DNA of 64,000 nt, taken from contig NZ_JAEMWU010000001.1 in NCBI RefSeq assembly GCF_017303215.1, positions 2,046,001 through 2,110,000 of the forward strand. Reading direction: 5' to 3'. This document shows positions 1-9,168 of this stretch, piece after piece. The position numbers and the translations under genes were made by a program. The notes beneath the pieces are model-generated. The model worked only from the letters and a program-made list of their open reading frames with translations. It searched no databases and was not told the DNA's origin. The DNA is from Microbacterium esteraromaticum. GTDB lineage: Bacteria; Actinomycetota; Actinomycetes; Actinomycetales; Microbacteriaceae. Within the stretch, counting starts at the first letter, position 1; every line of letters starts with the position of its first letter.

Positions 1-802
1 CGCGGTCGAGCCGGTCGAGGCCGATCGCGTCGACGTCGTACAGCTCCAGCGCTGAGCGCACATCCGAGAGCGACGCATCGTGCCCGCCGCCGTGGACGAG
101 TGCGTAGTCGCGCACGCGGCGCAGCAGGCGGTTCGCGATGCGGGGCGTGCCGCGCGAGCGACGCGCGATCTCGGAAAGCGCGTCATCGGGCAGACGCACA
201 CCGAGAACACCGGCAGACCGGTCGATGACCTGTTCGAGGTCGTCAGCGCTGTAGAACTCGAGGTGGCCGGTGAAGCCGAACCGGTCACGCAGTGGGTTGG
301 GTAGCAGACCCGAGCGCGTCGTGGCTCCGACGAGGGTGAAGGGCGCGAGCTCCAGCGGGATGCTCGTGGCGCCGGCCCCCTTGCCGACCATGATGTCGAT
401 GCGGAAGTCCTCCATCGCCAGGTAGAGCATCTCTTCGGCCGATCGCGCCATCCGGTGGATCTCGTCGATGAAGAGCACCTCGCCGGGCGTGAGGCTCGAC
501 AGGAGCGCAGCGAGGTCGCCGGCGTGCTGGATCGCTGGGCCGCTCGACAACCGCAACGGGCGTCCGCTCTCGTGGGCGACGATCATCGCCAGCGTCGTCT
601 TGCCGAGGCCGGGTGGGCCGGCGAGCAGGATGTGGTCCGCTGTGCGCTCCTGCAGGCGTGCGGCTTCCAGAAGCAGCTGCAGCTGACCGCGCACCTTGGC
701 CTGACCGACGAATTCGTCCAGGCTCGACGGGCGCAGAGCGCCCTCGATCGCCAGCTCGGTGGCGTCGAGGGCTTCGGCCGCATCGCGCGCGTGCTCAGCC
801 AC
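1..802 (-). CDS. ruvB: Holliday junction branch migration DNA helicase RuvB (C-terminus cut by window edge)
   Basis: RuvB is the hexameric AAA+ motor that drives branch migration of RuvA-bound Holliday junctions. About 267 codons are present; the winged-helix C-terminus lies beyond base 1. Visible motifs are Walker A (GPPGLGKTT), Walker B (LFIDEIHR), sensor 1 (VGATTR) and the arginine-finger region (NPLRDRFG). The GTG start at 802 overlaps the ruvA stop by 8 nt, so the two are translationally coupled. Order ruvC-ruvA-ruvB is the usual actinobacterial one. The reading frame is open to the window edge, so it is partial rather than broken. Confidence 0.96.
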   Translation of the reverse strand, partial: MAEHARDAAEALDATELAIEGALRPSSLDEFVGQAKVRGQLQLLLEAARLQERTADHILLAGPPGLGKTTLAMIVAHESGRPLRLSSGPAIQHAGDLAALLSSLTPGEVLFIDEIHRMARSAEEMLYLAMEDFRIDIMVGKGAGATSIPLELAPFTLVGATTRSGLLPNPLRDRFGFTGHLEFYSADDLEQVIDRSAGVLGVRLPDDALSEIARRSRGTPRIANRLLRRVRDYALVHGGGHDASLSDVRSALELYDVDAIGLDRLDR

Positions 803-1403
803 GGTTCGCCCCCGGCCCCATCGCCGCCAGCGTACGGCGCAGCAACGCGGGCACCGATTCGTTCTCGGCGTCGGTGGCGATCTCGGCCGTCTGCGCCACG
901 GCTTCGGCCGCGACCTTCTCGGACCAACCGAGGCCGACCAGCGCGGCCACGACCTGGTCGGTGACGACCGTCTCGGGGGCACCCACCGGTGCAGTGGCGA
1001 CACGGGGCTGCACCTTGCCGGCCAGCTGCACCACGATCAGCTTCGCCGTCTTCGGACCGATCCCCGATACCCGACGGAACGGGGCATCGTCCTCGGCCGT
1101 GACAGCCTCGGCGATCTGATCGACCGTCAGCCGCGAGAGCACACCGAGCGCCGACTTCGGGCCGACGCCGGTGACGCTCAGCAGCTGACCGAAGATCTCC
1201 AGCTCGTCCAGATCGCCGAAGCCGTACAAGGTCAGCGCGTCCTCACGAACGATCAGACTGGTGTGCAGGCGAAGCTGTTCCCCCACGACCGCGGTGTGCG
1301 CGATGTCATTGGGCACGAAGACGGCGAAGCCGACACCGCCTGTCTCGATGACGACCTGGCCGGAGACCGCGTGCAGAACCGTGCCGCGCAGGGAGGAGAT
1401 CAT
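795..1403 (-). CDS. ruvA: Holliday junction branch migration protein RuvA
   Basis: RuvA is the tetrameric protein that binds four-way junctions and loads RuvB. The product is 202 aa, the normal family length. It begins [11 protein letters not shown], the usual RuvA N-terminus (OB-fold domain I). Helix-hairpin-helix repeats follow ([16 protein letters not shown] and [16 protein letters not shown]), and the C-terminal domain III contacts RuvB. The open frame extends upstream, but the ATG at 1403 lies 10 nt after the ruvC stop and matches the family start. It is coupled to ruvB downstream by an 8-nt overlap. Confidence 0.96.
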   Translation of the reverse strand: MISSLRGTVLHAVSGQVVIETGGVGFAVFVPNDIAHTAVVGEQLRLHTSLIVREDALTLYGFGDLDELEIFGQLLSVTGVGPKSALGVLSRLTVDQIAEAVTAEDDAPFRRVSGIGPKTAKLIVVQLAGKVQPRVATAPVGAPETVVTDQVVAALVGLGWSEKVAAEAVAQTAEIATDAENESVPALLRRTLAAMGPGANRG

Positions 1404-1413
1404 GCCTGTCAGC

Positions 1414-1992
1414 CTAGCGGTTGGGTCGTACATACATTCGAGCGACGCGCTCAGCATCCGCCCACGCACGTTGAGCCGGTGTCTGGGCGGCTCCCCCGGC
1501 GACCGACGCACCGTCCCGTCGCCATGCATGGCACAGCGCGATTGCCAGGGCATCCGCGGCGTCTGCGGGCTGGGGTGGGGCATCCAAGCGCAGGATGCGG
1601 GCGATCATGGACTGCACCTGCCGCTTGTCGGCGGACCCGTATCCGGTGACGGCCGCTTTGACCTCGCTGGGCGTGTGGGTCGCCGCCGGAAGACCCGCTT
1701 CGGCGGCGATGAGCAGCGCGACACCGGAGGCTTGCGCTGTACCCATCACCGTCTGACGGTTCTGCTGCGCGAAGACGCGTTCAACGGCGACGGCCTCGGG
1801 ACGGTGCTCGTCGATCGCGGTGCGGATGCCCGCGGCGATGCCGGCGAGGCGCTCAGCGATGTCGGCGTCGGGCGGGGTGCGCACAACACCCACGTGCACA
1901 AGGGTGGCCCTGCGGGCGCGATCGACATCCACGATGCCGACGCCGCAACGGGTCAGCCCAGGGTCGATGCCCAATACGCGAAGGGTGCTCAC
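1414..1992 (-). CDS. ruvC: Crossover junction endodeoxyribonuclease RuvC
   Basis: RuvC is the dimeric Holliday junction resolvase. It has 192 aa and begins with the catalytic motif [11 protein letters not shown] (first acidic residue). The later acidic residues lie in VAVERVF and in the C-terminal [11 protein letters not shown] segment. It is the first gene of ruvC-ruvA-ruvB. The GTG start has no Shine-Dalgarno at a usable distance. Instead a TAGCCT -10 element ends exactly 6 nt before it, so a leaderless transcript is predicted. Confidence 0.96.
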   Translation of the reverse strand: MSTLRVLGIDPGLTRCGVGIVDVDRARRATLVHVGVVRTPPDADIAERLAGIAAGIRTAIDEHRPEAVAVERVFAQQNRQTVMGTAQASGVALLIAAEAGLPAATHTPSEVKAAVTGYGSADKRQVQSMIARILRLDAPPQPADAADALAIALCHAWRRDGASVAGGAAQTPAQRAWADAERVARMYVRPNR

Positions 1993-1998
1993 TCCCCC

Positions 1999-2004
1999 AG
2001 GCTA
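1999..2004 (-). promoter_or_regulatory. -10 element of a predicted leaderless ruvCAB promoter
   Basis: TAGCCT on the minus strand, followed by 6 nt and then the ruvC GTG. This spacing puts the transcription start on or next to the start codon. The element lies in the 50-nt gap after yebC, so ruvCAB can be transcribed independently of yebC. Confidence 0.6.
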
Positions 2005-2042
2005 CGGTCCGCCGTGCGTGCGTTGATCAGGCGCGCCCGGAG

Positions 2043-2810
2043 TCAGTCCTCGTCGCCGTCGTTCTCGAGCTCGGCCTGCACCTCGGCGGGCAGGTCGAAG
2101 TTGCTGAACACGTTCTGCACGTCGTCGCTGTCTTCGAGCGCATCGATCAGGCGGAAGATCTTGCGCGCGGTGTCTGCGTCGATCTCGACCTTGAGGTTCG
2201 GCACGAACTCGACGTCCGCCGACTCGTAGTCGATGCCCGCTTCTTGCAGCGCCGTGCGCACCGCGACGAGATCGGTCGCCTCGGTCACGACTTCGAACCC
2301 CTGGGCGTGCGGCTCGATCTCCTCGGCTCCCGCTTCGAGCGCCGCCATCATGACGTCGTCCTCGGTGGTGCCCTCGGAGCCGACTACGATGACGCCCTTG
2401 CGCGAGAAGTTGTAGGCGACCGAGCCCGGGTCTGCCAGCGTGCCGCCGTTACGGCTGAGGGCTGTGCGCACCTCGGCAGCGGCGCGGTTCTTGTTGTCGG
2501 TGAGGCACTCGATCATCAGTGCCACACCGTTGGGACCATAGCCCTCGTACATGATCGACGCGTACTCGACGGCCTCGCCGCCGATGCCCGCACCGCGCTT
2601 CACCGCGCGGTCGATGTTGTCCTTGGGAACCGACATCTTCTTCGCCTTGAAGACGGCGTCGTAGAGCGTCGGATTGCCCGCCAGGTCGGCGCCGCCCAGC
2701 TTCGCCGCGACCTCGATGTTCTTGATCAGCTTCGCCCACGACTTCGCACGGCGTGCGTCGATGACCGCCTTCTTGTGCTTCGTCGTGGCCCACTTGGAAT
2801 GCCCGGACAT
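2043..2810 (-). CDS. YebC/PmpR family DNA-binding regulatory protein
   Basis: Member of the YebC/TACO1 family (255 aa; typical 240-255). It begins [14 protein letters not shown] and contains the RAVKRGAG and [19 protein letters not shown] signatures. Family members have been described as transcription regulators and, more recently, as factors that help ribosomes translate difficult proline stretches; nothing in the sequence decides between these. A purine-rich GGAGA lies a few bases before the ATG. The gene sits directly upstream of ruvCAB, as in most actinobacteria. The family is certain; the cellular role is not. Confidence 0.93.
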   Translation of the reverse strand: MSGHSKWATTKHKKAVIDARRAKSWAKLIKNIEVAAKLGGADLAGNPTLYDAVFKAKKMSVPKDNIDRAVKRGAGIGGEAVEYASIMYEGYGPNGVALMIECLTDNKNRAAAEVRTALSRNGGTLADPGSVAYNFSRKGVIVVGSEGTTEDDVMMAALEAGAEEIEPHAQGFEVVTEATDLVAVRTALQEAGIDYESADVEFVPNLKVEIDADTARKIFRLIDALEDSDDVQNVFSNFDLPAEVQAELENDGDED

Positions 2811-2920
2811 ATGTCTCCGCTCGTCTTATCCGCCCGGAGTCGCCTCCAGGGCGTCGTCCAGTCTAAACGCATGACGCTCTGTCCTCACGAGATGACGCCG
2901 CTCGTCCCACGCCTCGACGC

Positions 2921-3799
2921 TCACCCGAACAGCGGCGAGGCGCCGCTGCGCGCACGCGCAGCAGCGACGGTCGGCAAATCGGGCAGCCCCACCGGAGCAT
3001 CCATCTCGGCCGGGGGTTGCCATCGCTCCCACCCCTCGTTGAGGGGCCACCCACCGTCGAGGATGAACTCCTTCGCCGCGCAATCCGCAAGCGTTCGCAC
3101 GGCGTCGGCCTGCTCCTCGGTGAAGCGTCCTTGATCAACGGAAGCATCGAGCTCGTCGCTGTCCTTCAGCCAGATGTCCTCACTGCCGACATGTGCCGCG
3201 TCGACCCAGAGGTCGAGCACGAGATCGCGCGAGTAGACAGCGGCACCCACCCCGCCAACACGACGGTGTGGCAGCTCCAAGTTCACGTACGCTCCCGCGG
3301 GTTCACCGTCATCTGAGCGGAAGAACCACACGGACCAGGGGCGGCCAGCCGGAGCCACCCGCACGACGCCAGGACCGGTCCACGCGGACTCGCGGATGAC
3401 CCAGGGAACGCTGAAGCGCTTCTCAAGGGGAATGTCGCGTGTGTGCGCGGCAGCAACGGGGACGGGCTGAAGGCGCGCGGAGCCGGACGGCACCCACACC
3501 ACCAGGCCCCGATGGTCGTCACGGACGACACGCACGGCCTCGATGATCCGTCCATAGCGCCAGAGGATCTCTTGCCCCGCTTCGAACCGCGGAGCCGCCT
3601 CGTCCGCGGACGGTACAGCATGATCGAACAACTCATCCGCGTGCGCACCGTCGTGCCCCGGGGAGTCCAATCGTGCCAGGGCATCGCGCCACGGCATCCG
3701 CATACGCGCAATGCTCGACCAAGAAGCGCCCCGACGTGCGACCAAGGTGGCCGTACCGCCGCTGGCGCTGACGCTGGGTGTACCGAGAGCAAGACGCAT
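2921..3799 (-). CDS. DUF402 domain-containing protein
   Basis: A 292-aa protein. The DUF402 beta-barrel occupies roughly residues 60-200 (SVPWVIRESAWTGPGVVRV, WSVWFFRSDDG, YVNLELPHRR, LVLDLWVDA). The C-terminus holds an EEQADAVRTLAD helix and WPLNEGWERWQPP. Some DUF402 proteins are nucleoside di/triphosphate phosphatases (Ntdp) or part of FomD-like enzymes; whether this one is active cannot be told. The frame stays open for another 82 codons upstream. I chose the ATG at 3799 because a TACCTT -10 element lies exactly 6 nt before it and because a longer form would run into the divergent gene. Confidence 0.75.
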   Translation of the reverse strand: MRLALGTPSVSASGGTATLVARRGASWSSIARMRMPWRDALARLDSPGHDGAHADELFDHAVPSADEAAPRFEAGQEILWRYGRIIEAVRVVRDDHRGLVVWVPSGSARLQPVPVAAAHTRDIPLEKRFSVPWVIRESAWTGPGVVRVAPAGRPWSVWFFRSDDGEPAGAYVNLELPHRRVGGVGAAVYSRDLVLDLWVDAAHVGSEDIWLKDSDELDASVDQGRFTEEQADAVRTLADCAAKEFILDGGWPLNEGWERWQPPAEMDAPVGLPDLPTVAAARARSGASPLFG

Positions 3800-3805
3800 T
3801 GGACC

Positions 3806-3811
3806 AAGGTA
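3806..3811 (-). promoter_or_regulatory. -10 element of a predicted leaderless promoter for the DUF402 gene
   Basis: TACCTT on the minus strand, then 6 nt, then the ATG at 3799. It lies back to back with the TACGCT element of the divergent phosphotransferase gene, 16 nt away. Confidence 0.55.
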
Positions 3812-3827
3812 GCTCCCGAGGCATCGA

Positions 3828-3833
3828 TACGCT
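3828..3833 (+). promoter_or_regulatory. -10 element of a predicted leaderless promoter for the phosphotransferase gene
   Basis: TACGCT on the plus strand, then TGCCGG (6 nt), then the ATG at 3840. No Shine-Dalgarno sequence fits in this space. Together with the minus-strand element at 3806-3811 it forms a compact divergent promoter pair only 40 bp long. Confidence 0.55.
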
Positions 3834-3839
3834 TGCCGG

Positions 3840-4754
3840 ATGCAAGCAGGTGCGCAGCGGGCCAGGCCCGCGTGGTCGTCGTTGCCCGCCGGGCTTCGAG
3901 CGAGCGTTGTGGATTCCATCGGCGGCACGTATGTCGATGACGTTGCCGCGCAGGGCGGATTCAGCGCGGGATACGCCGGCGTCGTCAGCACCACAAAGGG
4001 AAGGGCGTTCGTGAAGGGGCCCGCCTCCCACGCAGTCTCGATCATGCTCTACCGCCGGGAGGGCGCGCTGCTCCCCAGCATCCCGCGGTCGCTGGCGCCG
4101 CGTGCTCTTGCCGTCATCGACGGCGATGACGGCTTCGCCCTCGTCACCGACGTCGTCGACGGCGCTCACCCCGGCGCGGCATGGTCGGCCGCGGACCTGC
4201 GGTCGGTCGCGCGCACGCTGAGCCGTCTCGCCGAGACCCCCGCCCCGGGTGGCGTCCCGGATGCTCGGGATGACATAGCGGACTTCACACGGTGGCATCG
4301 GATTGCCGACGACGCCGCTTTGCGAGACGCACTGCCGCACGACCTGGCCGCGCAGATACCGCGCCTGGTGGATATGGAGCGAGGGTTCGCCGACGCCGTC
4401 ACTGGGCGGACGCTGATCCACGGCGATCTCCGTGCGGACAACATCCTCATCGGTGACGGCGACGCACGATTCGTGGACTGGCCGTGGGCGGTGCGCGGTG
4501 TGCCGTGGTTCGACCTGCCGTCCCTGTTGCCGAGCATCGAGGCCGGCGGCGGCCCGCCCTGCGAACAGGCATGGCCGATCTTTCAAGAGTTCGGCGCGCC
4601 CGACCCGCACGAGCACCTGCCGATCATCGCGGGCATCAGCTCGTACTTCTGGTACTGGCAGGGGCAACCCGAGCCGGCGCAGGTCCCCGGCCTGCGCGCC
4701 TTCCAGCGCGCGCAAGCGTTCGCGGCGCTGCGGTGGCTCAGCGCGCTGCTGTGA
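3840..4754 (+). CDS. Aminoglycoside phosphotransferase (APH)-like family kinase
   Basis: A 304-aa protein of the APH/choline-kinase fold. The catalytic loop is LIHGDLRADNIL (Brenner motif HGDxxxxN). The metal-binding acidic motif is RFVDWPWAVRG, with Trp after the Asp instead of the usual Phe/Trp-Gly pair. The N-lobe Lys is probably in FVKGPAS. Substrate is unknown. The family ranges from antibiotic kinases to small-metabolite kinases, and resistance should not be assumed from the fold alone. It is convergent with pdxT, with 3 bases between the stops. Confidence 0.8.
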   Translation: MQAGAQRARPAWSSLPAGLRASVVDSIGGTYVDDVAAQGGFSAGYAGVVSTTKGRAFVKGPASHAVSIMLYRREGALLPSIPRSLAPRALAVIDGDDGFALVTDVVDGAHPGAAWSAADLRSVARTLSRLAETPAPGGVPDARDDIADFTRWHRIADDAALRDALPHDLAAQIPRLVDMERGFADAVTGRTLIHGDLRADNILIGDGDARFVDWPWAVRGVPWFDLPSLLPSIEAGGGPPCEQAWPIFQEFGAPDPHEHLPIIAGISSYFWYWQGQPEPAQVPGLRAFQRAQAFAALRWLSALL

Positions 4755-4757
4755 CTG

Positions 4758-5369
4758 TCAGGCGGCGCGGGCTGCCGTCCGCTCCGCCACCCTGGCGAGG
4801 AAGCGCTCGTGGAACCGCGTCTCCCCCGAGATCTCGGGGTGGAAGCTGATCCCGAGCAGGTTCCCCTGTTCGACGGCGACGATGCTGCCGTCGTCCAGGA
4901 CGGCCAGCACGACGGCATCCGATCCGACGTCCTCGACCACGGGACCGCGGATGAATGCGGCCCGCACAGCGGGCTCGCCCAGGGCCGGCACGTGGATCGC
5001 CCCCTCGAAGGAGTCGACCTGACGTCCGAACGCGTTTCGGCGCACGAGAACGTCGAGTCCTCCGAAGGTCTGCTGCCCTTCGATGCCGTCCGCGAGCCGG
5101 TCCGCGAGCATGATCAGTCCCGCGCAGGTACCCAGCACCGGAAGTCCTGCCGAGATCGCGTCGCGGATCGGATGCTGCATGCCGAAGGTGCGCGCCAGCT
5201 TGTCGATGACGCTCGACTCCCCACCGGGGATGACGAGCCCGTCGACACGGGCGAGTTCCTCGGGACGACGGACAAGCGTCACCTCAGCCCCGAGGCTCGC
5301 GAGCAGGGCGGCGTGCTCGCGCACGTCACCCTGCAGCGCGAGCACGCCGACGTGCGGGCTACCAGCCAC
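4758..5369 (-). CDS. pdxT: Pyridoxal 5'-phosphate synthase glutaminase subunit PdxT
   Basis: PdxT hydrolyses glutamine and passes ammonia to PdxS in the DXP-independent PLP pathway. It has 203 aa. Class I glutaminase signatures are present: [11 protein letters not shown], the nucleophile C82 in LGTCAGL, and the His-x-Glu dyad in SFHPEI. The GTG start overlaps the pdxS stop by 11 nt, so expression is coupled with its partner. All catalytic residues are intact, in contrast to the GatD-like protein at 52653-53405. Confidence 0.96.
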   Translation of the reverse strand: MAGSPHVGVLALQGDVREHAALLASLGAEVTLVRRPEELARVDGLVIPGGESSVIDKLARTFGMQHPIRDAISAGLPVLGTCAGLIMLADRLADGIEGQQTFGGLDVLVRRNAFGRQVDSFEGAIHVPALGEPAVRAAFIRGPVVEDVGSDAVVLAVLDDGSIVAVEQGNLLGISFHPEISGETRFHERFLARVAERTAARAA

Positions 5370-6258
5370 GCTCGGCGAGACGGTGCGGCGCGGGCAGGTC
5401 GCTGACGTTGATGCCGACCATCGCTTCCCCCAGCCCGCGCGAGACCTCGGCGACGACCTTGGGGTCGTCGAAGAAGGTCGTCGCCTTCACGATCGCCTTC
5501 GCGCGCGCCGCCGGGTCGCCGGACTTGAAGATGCCCGACCCGACGAACACACCGTCCGCACCGAGCTGCATCATCATCGCGGCATCGGCGGGAGTGGCAA
5601 CGCCACCGGCGACGAACAGCACGACGGGCAGCTGACCGGTCTCGGCGATCTCGGCGACGAGCTCGTAGGGCGCCTGCAGTTCCTTCGCGGCAACGTACAG
5701 CTCATCCTTCGACAGTGCGCCGAGAGCTGCGATCTCACCACGGATCTTGCGGATGTGCTTCATCGCCTCGGACACGTCGCCGGTGCCGGCCTCACCCTTC
5801 GAGCGGATCATCGCCGCTCCTTCGGTGATGCGGCGCAGCGCCTCACCCAGGTGAGTCGCACCACACACGAACGGCACGGTGAAGGGCCACTTGTCGATGT
5901 GGTTGACGTAGTCGGCGGGCGAGAGCACCTCGGACTCGTCGATGTAGTCGACGCCGAGCTCCTGCAGCACCTGCGCCTCGACGAAGTGCCCGATGCGCGC
6001 CTTGGCCATCACGGGGATCGAGACGGCGTCGATGATGCTGTCGATCATGTCGGGGTCACTCATCCGCGAGACGCCGCCCTGCGCGCGGATGTCCGCCGGC
6101 ACGCGCTCGAGCGCCATGACGGCGACGGCACCGGCATCCTCGGCGATCCTCGCCTGCTCTGCGGTGACGACGTCCATGATGACGCCGCCCTTGAGCATCT
6201 CGGCGAGACCGCGCTTGACCCGCTGCGATCCGGTGGTGGGGTTCTGGTCGGATGCCAT
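5359..6258 (-). CDS. pdxS: Pyridoxal 5'-phosphate synthase lyase subunit PdxS
   Basis: PdxS makes PLP from ribose 5-phosphate, glyceraldehyde 3-phosphate and PdxT-derived ammonia; it forms a dodecamer. It has 299 aa with the TIM-barrel signatures [45 protein letters not shown] and [21 protein letters not shown] chose the ATG at 6258 because GAGGAG lies 5 nt before it; the in-frame GTG at 6264 overlaps that ribosome-binding site. It is transcribed away from pdxR across a palindromic operator. Confidence 0.97.
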   Translation of the reverse strand: MASDQNPTTGSQRVKRGLAEMLKGGVIMDVVTAEQARIAEDAGAVAVMALERVPADIRAQGGVSRMSDPDMIDSIIDAVSIPVMAKARIGHFVEAQVLQELGVDYIDESEVLSPADYVNHIDKWPFTVPFVCGATHLGEALRRITEGAAMIRSKGEAGTGDVSEAMKHIRKIRGEIAALGALSKDELYVAAKELQAPYELVAEIAETGQLPVVLFVAGGVATPADAAMMMQLGADGVFVGSGIFKSGDPAARAKAIVKATTFFDDPKVVAEVSRGLGEAMVGINVSDLPAPHRLAERGW

Positions 6259-6291
6259 GGTCACTCCTCTTGTGACAAAAATCGGTTTGGC

Positions 6292-6315
6292 CTATGTCAA
6301 AACATAGCACCATAG
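6292..6315. promoter_or_regulatory. Candidate PdxR operator between pdxS and pdxR
   Basis: CTATG (6292-6296) and CATAG (6303-6307) form an inverted repeat with a 6-nt spacer. A third copy, CATAG, lies at 6311-6315, 8 bp on. The third copy overlaps the TAGAAT -10 element of pdxR. Read on the minus strand, the same stretch contains a TTGACA hexamer pointing towards pdxS. Repeated short sites between a MocR-type gene and its target are typical of this regulator family. The assignment is inferred from position and symmetry. Confidence 0.65.
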
Positions 6316-6318
6316 AAT
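6313..6318 (+). promoter_or_regulatory. -10 element of a predicted leaderless pdxR promoter
   Basis: TAGAAT, then 6 nt, then the GTG start at 6325, with no Shine-Dalgarno between. It overlaps the third CATAG repeat, which would allow PdxR to repress its own gene. Confidence 0.65.
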
Positions 6319-6324
6319 CGAACC

Positions 6325-7629
6325 GTGGACGACCAGATCACCGGAAGCACCGCCGCAGAGATCGCCGACAGTGTGCGCGGCCTGCGCGAACGCGGCACGC
6401 TGCGCCCCGGCGACGCCCTCCCCCCGGTGCGCGAACTGGCCGTCCGCCTCGGAATCAATCGCAACACCGCCGTCGCCGCCTACCGTCAGCTCGCCGGGGC
6501 CGGACTCGTCATCTCCCGCGGCCGAGCCGGCACGCTGATCGCCGGTGCCGAGAGCGTCGCGCAAGAGGGCCTCGCCGATACCGTGCTGCACGACATCGCC
6601 TCGGGCAACCCCGACCCATCGCTCATCCCCGACCCGACCCCCGCGCTCAGCCGCATCGTGGGGCGTCCCGTGCTGTACGGCGAACCGGTCATCGACGCGG
6701 CGCTCGAAGCGTGGACCCGTGAGTGGATGCACGCCGATCTGCACCGCGACGATCTCACCATCTGCGTCACCAGCGGAGCCGTCGACGCCGTGGAGCGGCT
6801 GCTCGCCCAGGCGCTGATGCGCGATGATGCCGTCGCGCTCGAAGACCCCTGCTTCCTGGCGAGCATCCATACGGTGCGCCTGGGCGGCTACCGCGCCGTG
6901 CCCGTGCCGGTCGATGACGAGGGCATGACCGTCGAGGGGTTGCGTGCGGCGCTCGACGCCGGCGTCCGCGCCATCATCAGCACGCCGCGTGCGCAGAACC
7001 CGACCGGTGTCACCCTCACATCCGAGCGTGCCGCCGCGCTGCGCGAGGTTCTGGCCGATCACCCGTACGTGCTCATCATCGAGGACGATCACTTCTCACT
7101 GCTCTCCCCGCACGCGTACGCGACCCTCATCGGCCCTCAGCACCGCCGCTACGCGCTCGTTCGCTCGGTGTCGAAGTTCCTCGGTCCCGATATGTGCCTC
7201 GCGCTCGCCGCGACTGATCCCACGACGGCAGAACGACTCGCATTGCGTCTGAGCCCCGGCACGACCTGGGTCAGCCATCTGCTGCAGCGTCTGGCGCACG
7301 CTCAGCTGACCGATGCGTCGGCGAGGACGCAGATCTCGACGGCATCCGCGCACTACGCAGAGCGCAACGCCGCCTTCGCCGCCGCGCTCGAGACGCACGG
7401 CATCTCGACGAGTTCCGTCGACGGGCTGAGCCTGTGGGTGCGATTGGCCGCCCCCGCGCGCACGACCGCCGAGCGCCTGATGCGGCGCGGGTGGTTGGCG
7501 CGCACGGGCGACGAGTTCTGCATCGACGAATCCTCGCCCGCGTCGCACCACCTGCGATTGACGGTGCACGATCTGTCGGATGCCGACGCCGCGCGTCTGA
7601 TCGATGATCTGGTCGCCGCGCAGCGCTGA
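6325..7629 (+). CDS. pdxR: MocR/PdxR-type transcriptional regulator (GntR wHTH fused to aminotransferase-like domain)
   Basis: A 434-aa regulator. Residues 1-75 form a GntR winged helix (LPPVRELAVRLGINRNTAVAAYRQLA). The rest is a fold-type I aminotransferase domain that senses PLP. IIEDDHFSLLS and RSVSKFLGPDM, the latter carrying the likely PLP lysine, are both visible. PdxR proteins activate or repress pdxST according to PLP level. Position divergent from pdxS and upstream of pdxY supports that role. The GTG start is chosen for its -10 spacing. Confidence 0.9.
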   Translation: MDDQITGSTAAEIADSVRGLRERGTLRPGDALPPVRELAVRLGINRNTAVAAYRQLAGAGLVISRGRAGTLIAGAESVAQEGLADTVLHDIASGNPDPSLIPDPTPALSRIVGRPVLYGEPVIDAALEAWTREWMHADLHRDDLTICVTSGAVDAVERLLAQALMRDDAVALEDPCFLASIHTVRLGGYRAVPVPVDDEGMTVEGLRAALDAGVRAIISTPRAQNPTGVTLTSERAAALREVLADHPYVLIIEDDHFSLLSPHAYATLIGPQHRRYALVRSVSKFLGPDMCLALAATDPTTAERLALRLSPGTTWVSHLLQRLAHAQLTDASARTQISTASAHYAERNAAFAAALETHGISTSSVDGLSLWVRLAAPARTTAERLMRRGWLARTGDEFCIDESSPASHHLRLTVHDLSDADAARLIDDLVAAQR

Positions 7630-7684
7630 GCACCCGTCGCACGGCAGTGACGGGCGCGGGTCCGCCGGATGAGAGGATGAGGGG

Positions 7685-8536
7685 ATGAAGATCCTCTCGA
7701 TCCAGTCGGCCGTCGCTCACGGACACGTCGGCAACTCCGCCGCCGTCTTCCCGTTGCAGCGCATCGGTGTCGATGTGCTGCCGGTCTACACGGTGAACTT
7801 CTCGAACCACACCGGGTACGGGGCGTGGCGCGGACCGATGATCGACCCGACCGACGTGCGCGAGGTCATCACCGGCATCAGTGAGCGCGGCGTGATGCCC
7901 GAGATCGACGCCGTGCTCAGCGGCTACCAGGGTGGCGAGGGCATTGCCGACGTCATCATCGACGCCGTGGCACAGGTGAAAGCGGCGAATCCGAACGCCG
8001 TGTACGCGTGCGACCCCGTGATGGGCAACGCCAAGTCGGGTTGCTTCGTCGCTCCCGCGATCCCCGACCTGCTGCGTGATCGCGTCGTGCCCGTGGCCGA
8101 CATCATCACCCCGAACCAGTTCGAGCTCGGCTTCCTGACGGGAACCGAGCCCGACACCCTGGATTCCACCCTGGCCTCGGTTGACGCCGCGATGGCCATG
8201 GGACCGTCGACCGTGCTGGTCACCTCGGTCGAGCGCCCTGACCGCGACGAGGGAACGATCGAGATGCTTGCCGTGGACGGCAAGGGCGCCTGGCTCGTCG
8301 CCACACCGCACCTGCCGATGAAGGCCAATGGCTCGGGAGACGTGACGGCGGCGCTGTTCACCGCACACTACGTCTCGACCGGCGATGCGAAGCTCGCGCT
8401 CGAGCGCACGGTGTCGAGCGTGTTCGACTTGCTGCAGGCGACCCTCGACTCCGGGGATCGCGAACTGCGCCTGATCGAATCGCAGGAACGCTACGCCAAC
8501 CCGCGGATGCAGTTCACCGCACGGCAGGTGCGCTGA
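7685..8536 (+). CDS. pdxY: Pyridoxal kinase PdxY
   Basis: Ribokinase-fold kinase that phosphorylates pyridoxal in the PLP salvage pathway (283 aa, normal length). Signatures are SVAHGHVGNSAAVFPL, VNFSNHTGYGAWRG, DPVMGNAKSGCFV and the anion-hole/catalytic motif ANGSGDVTAALF. It starts with ATG after a GAGGGG ribosome-binding site, 55 nt downstream of pdxR and on the same strand. De novo (pdxST) and salvage (pdxY) routes therefore flank one regulator gene. It is convergent with the lipoprotein gene, with 8 bases between the stops. Confidence 0.94.
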   Translation: MKILSIQSAVAHGHVGNSAAVFPLQRIGVDVLPVYTVNFSNHTGYGAWRGPMIDPTDVREVITGISERGVMPEIDAVLSGYQGGEGIADVIIDAVAQVKAANPNAVYACDPVMGNAKSGCFVAPAIPDLLRDRVVPVADIITPNQFELGFLTGTEPDTLDSTLASVDAAMAMGPSTVLVTSVERPDRDEGTIEMLAVDGKGAWLVATPHLPMKANGSGDVTAALFTAHYVSTGDAKLALERTVSSVFDLLQATLDSGDRELRLIESQERYANPRMQFTARQVR

Positions 8537-8544
8537 GCACCCGA

Positions 8545-9114
8545 CTACTCGGGAAACGCCTCTTGCAGCGCGGCGTCCCACGCGGCTTTGTCATCGGGGC
8601 ACATGTACCCGGCGGCGAACACCGCGGTCTTCGCAATGCCCTGAAGACGCGCGCCGAGCTCGCTTTGCGTCGCGTCTGCGGGGACCAGTTGCTGCACCAA
8701 TGGCGAACCGCTGAGCATGGCCATCATGAACTCGGCATCGATGCGGTGCTGGTTCAGGATGCCGCTCTCGCAGGTATCCGACCCCAGCGCGAGCAGGATC
8801 CATTCCTCCCGCTCGGTCCAGGTGCCGCCCTGCGCTTCCGCGCGCTCACGCGCCTGCGCCACGAGTTGCTTCTGCGCTTCGGTGACAGCGACCAAAGGTG
8901 ACCCATCGAGCGGCAACTGCTGCTCTTCGAGGAAGGCATCGCGCTCAGCGAGAGCATCGGCCATGGCTTTGTCGTCGTCGGGTGCGGGTGCCGAGCTGTC
9001 CGTGGGGGTTGTGCGCGGCGACTCCGTCGGCGCGCAGGCAGTCAGGGCGAGCGCGAGCGTGGCCACGACGGCGAGCGGCGCAGCCACGCTCAGGCGATGA
9101 GATGCGGTGGTCAT
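8545..9114 (-). CDS. Secreted lipoprotein of unknown function
   Basis: A 189-aa protein with a lipoprotein signal: positively charged n-region, hydrophobic stretch, and lipobox LTAC with C27 as the lipidation site. A Thr/Ser/Pro-rich linker follows to about residue 45. The mature domain is mostly helical and has two cysteines (GSDTCESG and GYMCPDD), possibly a disulfide. The helical two-Cys layout recalls small DUF732-like actinobacterial exported domains, but I cannot assign a family. A GGGAGG ribosome-binding site precedes the ATG. Confidence 0.7.
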   Translation of the reverse strand: MTTASHRLSVAAPLAVVATLALALTACAPTESPRTTPTDSSAPAPDDDKAMADALAERDAFLEEQQLPLDGSPLVAVTEAQKQLVAQARERAEAQGGTWTEREEWILLALGSDTCESGILNQHRIDAEFMMAMLSGSPLVQQLVPADATQSELGARLQGIAKTAVFAAGYMCPDDKAAWDAALQEAFPE

Positions 9115-9168
9115 ATTCCCTCCCGAGAATCTGTCACCCCAGTCTTTCAGCGCAGCGCCACCGACGAC

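Noticed and set aside
3840..4754. Aminoglycoside resistance gene
   Set aside because: The APH fold is shared by many metabolic kinases. There is no resistance context and no specific similarity to a known resistance enzyme.
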